This document shows, in pieces, positions 4,877 through 6,312 of a stretch of DNA of 6,312 bases. The translations under genes and the position numbers were made by a program. Source of the stretch: Anaerolineae bacterium (lineage in GTDB: Bacteria > Chloroflexota > Anaerolineae > B4-G1 > SLSP01); NCBI GenBank assembly GCA_016927095.1, contig JAFGNI010000281.1, positions 1 to 6,312 of the forward strand. Reading direction: 5' to 3'. The notes beneath the pieces were generated by a model, which was not told where the DNA came from, searched no databases, and worked only from the letters and a program-made list of their open reading frames with translations. Numbering within the stretch: the stretch's first letter is position 1; every line of letters starts with the position of its first letter.

Positions 4877-6312
4877 GACTGGCAGCGACCGTCGTAGCCA
4901 ACACGTGTCCCAGATACTGCCCCGTGCAGCTCGTCGGACACGTCGCCACGGCCTCGGGCGTGCCTTGCGCGATGATGTGGCCGCCGGCGTCGCCGCCCTC
5001 CGGCCCCAGGTCGATGATCCAGTCGGCGGTCTTGATCACATCCATGTTATGCTCCACCACAACCACCGTGTTCCCGGCGTCGGTCAGCCGGTGCAGCACG
5101 TCCAGCAGCTTCTGGATGTCCGCGAAGTGCAGCCCGGTGGTCGGCTCATCCAGGATGTAGAGCGTGCGCCCCGTCGCTACCCGGCTCAGCTCCTTCGCCA
5201 GTTTGATCCGCTGCGCCTCGCCGCCGCTCAACGTCGTCGCGCTCTGGCCCAGCTTCAGGTAGTCCAGGCCAACGTCGTGCAGCGTCTGTAGCTTCCGCGC
5301 GATCTTCGGGTGCGCCTCGAAGAAGACCAGCGCCTCCTGCACGTCCATATCCAGCACGTCGGCGATCGACTTGCCCTTGAACGTGATTTGTCGGGTCTCG
5401 CGGTTGTAGCGCGTCCCATCGCACTCCTTGCACGTCACCCAGACGTCGGGCAGGAAGTGCATCTTGACGCGCTTCTTGCCGTGTCCCTTGCACGCCTCAC
5501 ACCGGCCGCCCTTGACGTTGAAGCTGAACCGCCCCGCGGCATAACCTCGCATCTTCGCCTCCGGCGTGGCGGCGAAGACGTCACGGATCTCGTTGAAGAG
5601 CCCGATATACGTCGCCGGGTTCGAGCGCGGCGTGCGCCCGATGGGATCCTGCGTGATCATGATGACCTTGTCCAGGTGCTCGAGGCCATCGATTGTCTGG
5701 TAGGGACCGGGGCGAGCGTCGGCGCGGTTGAGTGTGCGCGCCAGCGCAGGATGGAGTGTCTCGGCGACCAGGCTGCTCTTCCCGCTCCCGCTCACGCCGG
5801 TCACACAGATCATCAGCCCCAGGGGGAAGCGTGCGTCGATCTCCTTCAGGTTGTGCAGCGTGGCTCCGTGCAGCGTCAAGCTGCCGTTTGCGGGCTTCCG
5901 CCGTATCTCGCTGGGGTTCACGACCTCGCGCGCACCGCTCAGATACTGCCCCGTCAATGAGTCCGGATTCCTCTTGATGTCCGCTGGCGTTCCGGCTGCG
6001 ACCACCTCTCCGCCCAGGATGCCGGCCCCGGGCCCCAAGTCGATGATCCAGTCGGCAGTCTCCATCGTCTCAGCGTCGTGCTCGACCACCAGCACGGTGT
6101 TGCCCATATCCCGCAACGCCACCAGCGTATCGAGCAACGAGCGGTTGTCCCGGGCGTGCAGACCGATCGACGGCTCGTCCAGGATGTAGAGCACGCCTAC
6201 CAGACCGCAGCCGATCTGGCTCGCCAGCCGGATGCGCTGCGACTCGCCCCCTGATAGGGTGGGGGCGGAGCGGTCCAGCGTCAGGTAGTGCAGACCGACG
6301 TTGAGCATGAAC
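4866..6312 (-). CDS. uvrA: UvrABC excinuclease subunit UvrA, C-terminal half (truncated by window edge)
   Basis: UvrA is the DNA-damage sensor of nucleotide excision repair. It is a dimeric ATPase that scans DNA with UvrB. The visible part (about 480 residues) covers roughly the last half of a family that is about 940-1000 residues long. Counting from the codon at 6308: the first ABC signature LSGGESQ is at 18-24, Walker B ILDEP at 42-46 and His77. The second-half Walker A GVSGSGKS is at 171-178. [12 protein letters not shown] is at 223-234. The zinc-binding cysteines are Cys270, Cys273, Cys293 and Cys296 (C-x2-C-x19-C-x2-C). The second signature LSGGEAQ is at 360-366, Walker B ILDEP at 385-389 and His420. 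All key ATPase residues are intact. The frame stays open to the edge (Phe precedes the Met codon at 6306-6308), so that Met is internal and the true start lies beyond the window. The protein ends in a short, unconserved tail. Its promoter and any LexA site would be outside the window. Confidence 0.97.
   Translation of the reverse strand, partial: FMLNVGLHYLTLDRSAPTLSGGESQRIRLASQIGCGLVGVLYILDEPSIGLHARDNRSLLDTLVALRDMGNTVLVVEHDAETMETADWIIDLGPGAGILGGEVVAAGTPADIKRNPDSLTGQYLSGAREVVNPSEIRRKPANGSLTLHGATLHNLKEIDARFPLGLMICVTGVSGSGKSSLVAETLHPALARTLNRADARPGPYQTIDGLEHLDKVIMITQDPIGRTPRSNPATYIGLFNEIRDVFAATPEAKMRGYAAGRFSFNVKGGRCEACKGHGKKRVKMHFLPDVWVTCKECDGTRYNRETRQITFKGKSIADVLDMDVQEALVFFEAHPKIARKLQTLHDVGLDYLKLGQSATTLSGGEAQRIKLAKELSRVATGRTLYILDEPTTGLHFADIQKLLDVLHRLTDAGNTVVVVEHNMDVIKTADWIIDLGPEGGDAGGHIIAQGTPEAVATCPTSCTGQYLGHVLATTVAASLAR
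5002..5032. repeat. Intragenic direct repeat in uvrA, copy in the second ATPase half
   Basis: This segment matches 6031-6061 at 29 of 31 bases, exactly 1029 bases (343 codons) apart. It encodes ADWIIDLGP near the end of the second nucleotide-binding domain. A second matched pair lies at the same offset: 5142-5163 and 6171-6192, 21 of 22 bases, encoding the LYILDEP Walker B strand. The two halves of UvrA are an ancient internal duplication, which explains the protein similarity. The shared codon choices are closer than that requires. Confidence 0.6.
6031..6061. repeat. Intragenic direct repeat in uvrA, copy in the first ATPase half
   Basis: This is the partner of 5002-5032, with mismatches only at 6038 and 6057. 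It encodes the same peptide ADWIIDLGP at the end of the first nucleotide-binding domain. Confidence 0.6.

Noticed and set aside
5310..5960. Plus-strand open frame of 216 codons opposite uvrA
   Set aside because: It is fully antisense to an intact, strongly conserved uvrA frame, and its translation is arginine/alanine-rich with no recognisable motif. It is a by-product of high-GC codon use.
4866..6308. uvrA as a complete 480-residue gene starting at the Met codon 6306-6308
   Set aside because: The frame continues without a stop to the window edge, and the visible part begins just before the first-half ABC signature, so the N-terminal half must lie outside the window.

Overview
The window looks like chromosomal DNA from a GC-rich bacterium. 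Nothing in it fixes the taxon. The style of the membrane glycosyltransferase and the gene mix would fit Chloroflexota or a similar environmental lineage, but that is a guess from general resemblance. There is no phage gene, transposase, tRNA, rRNA or CRISPR array.

Layout, left to right. Bases 2-79 hold the last 25 codons of an unidentified plus-strand gene. A gap of about 110 bases follows. It carries a good sigma70-type promoter candidate (TTGACC, 16-bp spacer, TATACT) with a perfect 6-bp dyad inside its spacer. From there three plus-strand genes run without a gap to base 4852: a large polytopic GT-C-type membrane glycosyltransferase (193-2337), then two cytoplasmic GT-B fold, family 4 type glycosyltransferases (2337-3614 and 3611-4852). 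The junctions overlap by 1 base (TAGTG) and 4 bases (ATGA), the usual sign of one translationally coupled operon. Thirteen bases further on, the minus strand carries the C-terminal half of uvrA (nucleotide excision repair). It runs off the right edge and is tail-to-tail with the operon.

How the genes could work together: the two GT4 enzymes have the motifs expected for adding sugars from nucleotide-sugar donors on the cytoplasmic side. The GT-C protein would use a lipid-linked sugar on the outer face of the membrane. Together they suggest assembly of a cell-surface polysaccharide, glycolipid or glycoprotein glycan, with the rest of the cluster probably upstream of base 1. Donor, acceptor and linkage cannot be read from sequence. 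uvrA is a housekeeping neighbour with no evident functional link.

I see no clear novel defence, mobile or RNA-based system. The points most worth a second look are the promoter with a near-leaderless start, a four-cysteine cluster inside the second GT4 enzyme, the extracytoplasmic tail of the membrane enzyme, and near-identical DNA segments in the two halves of uvrA.
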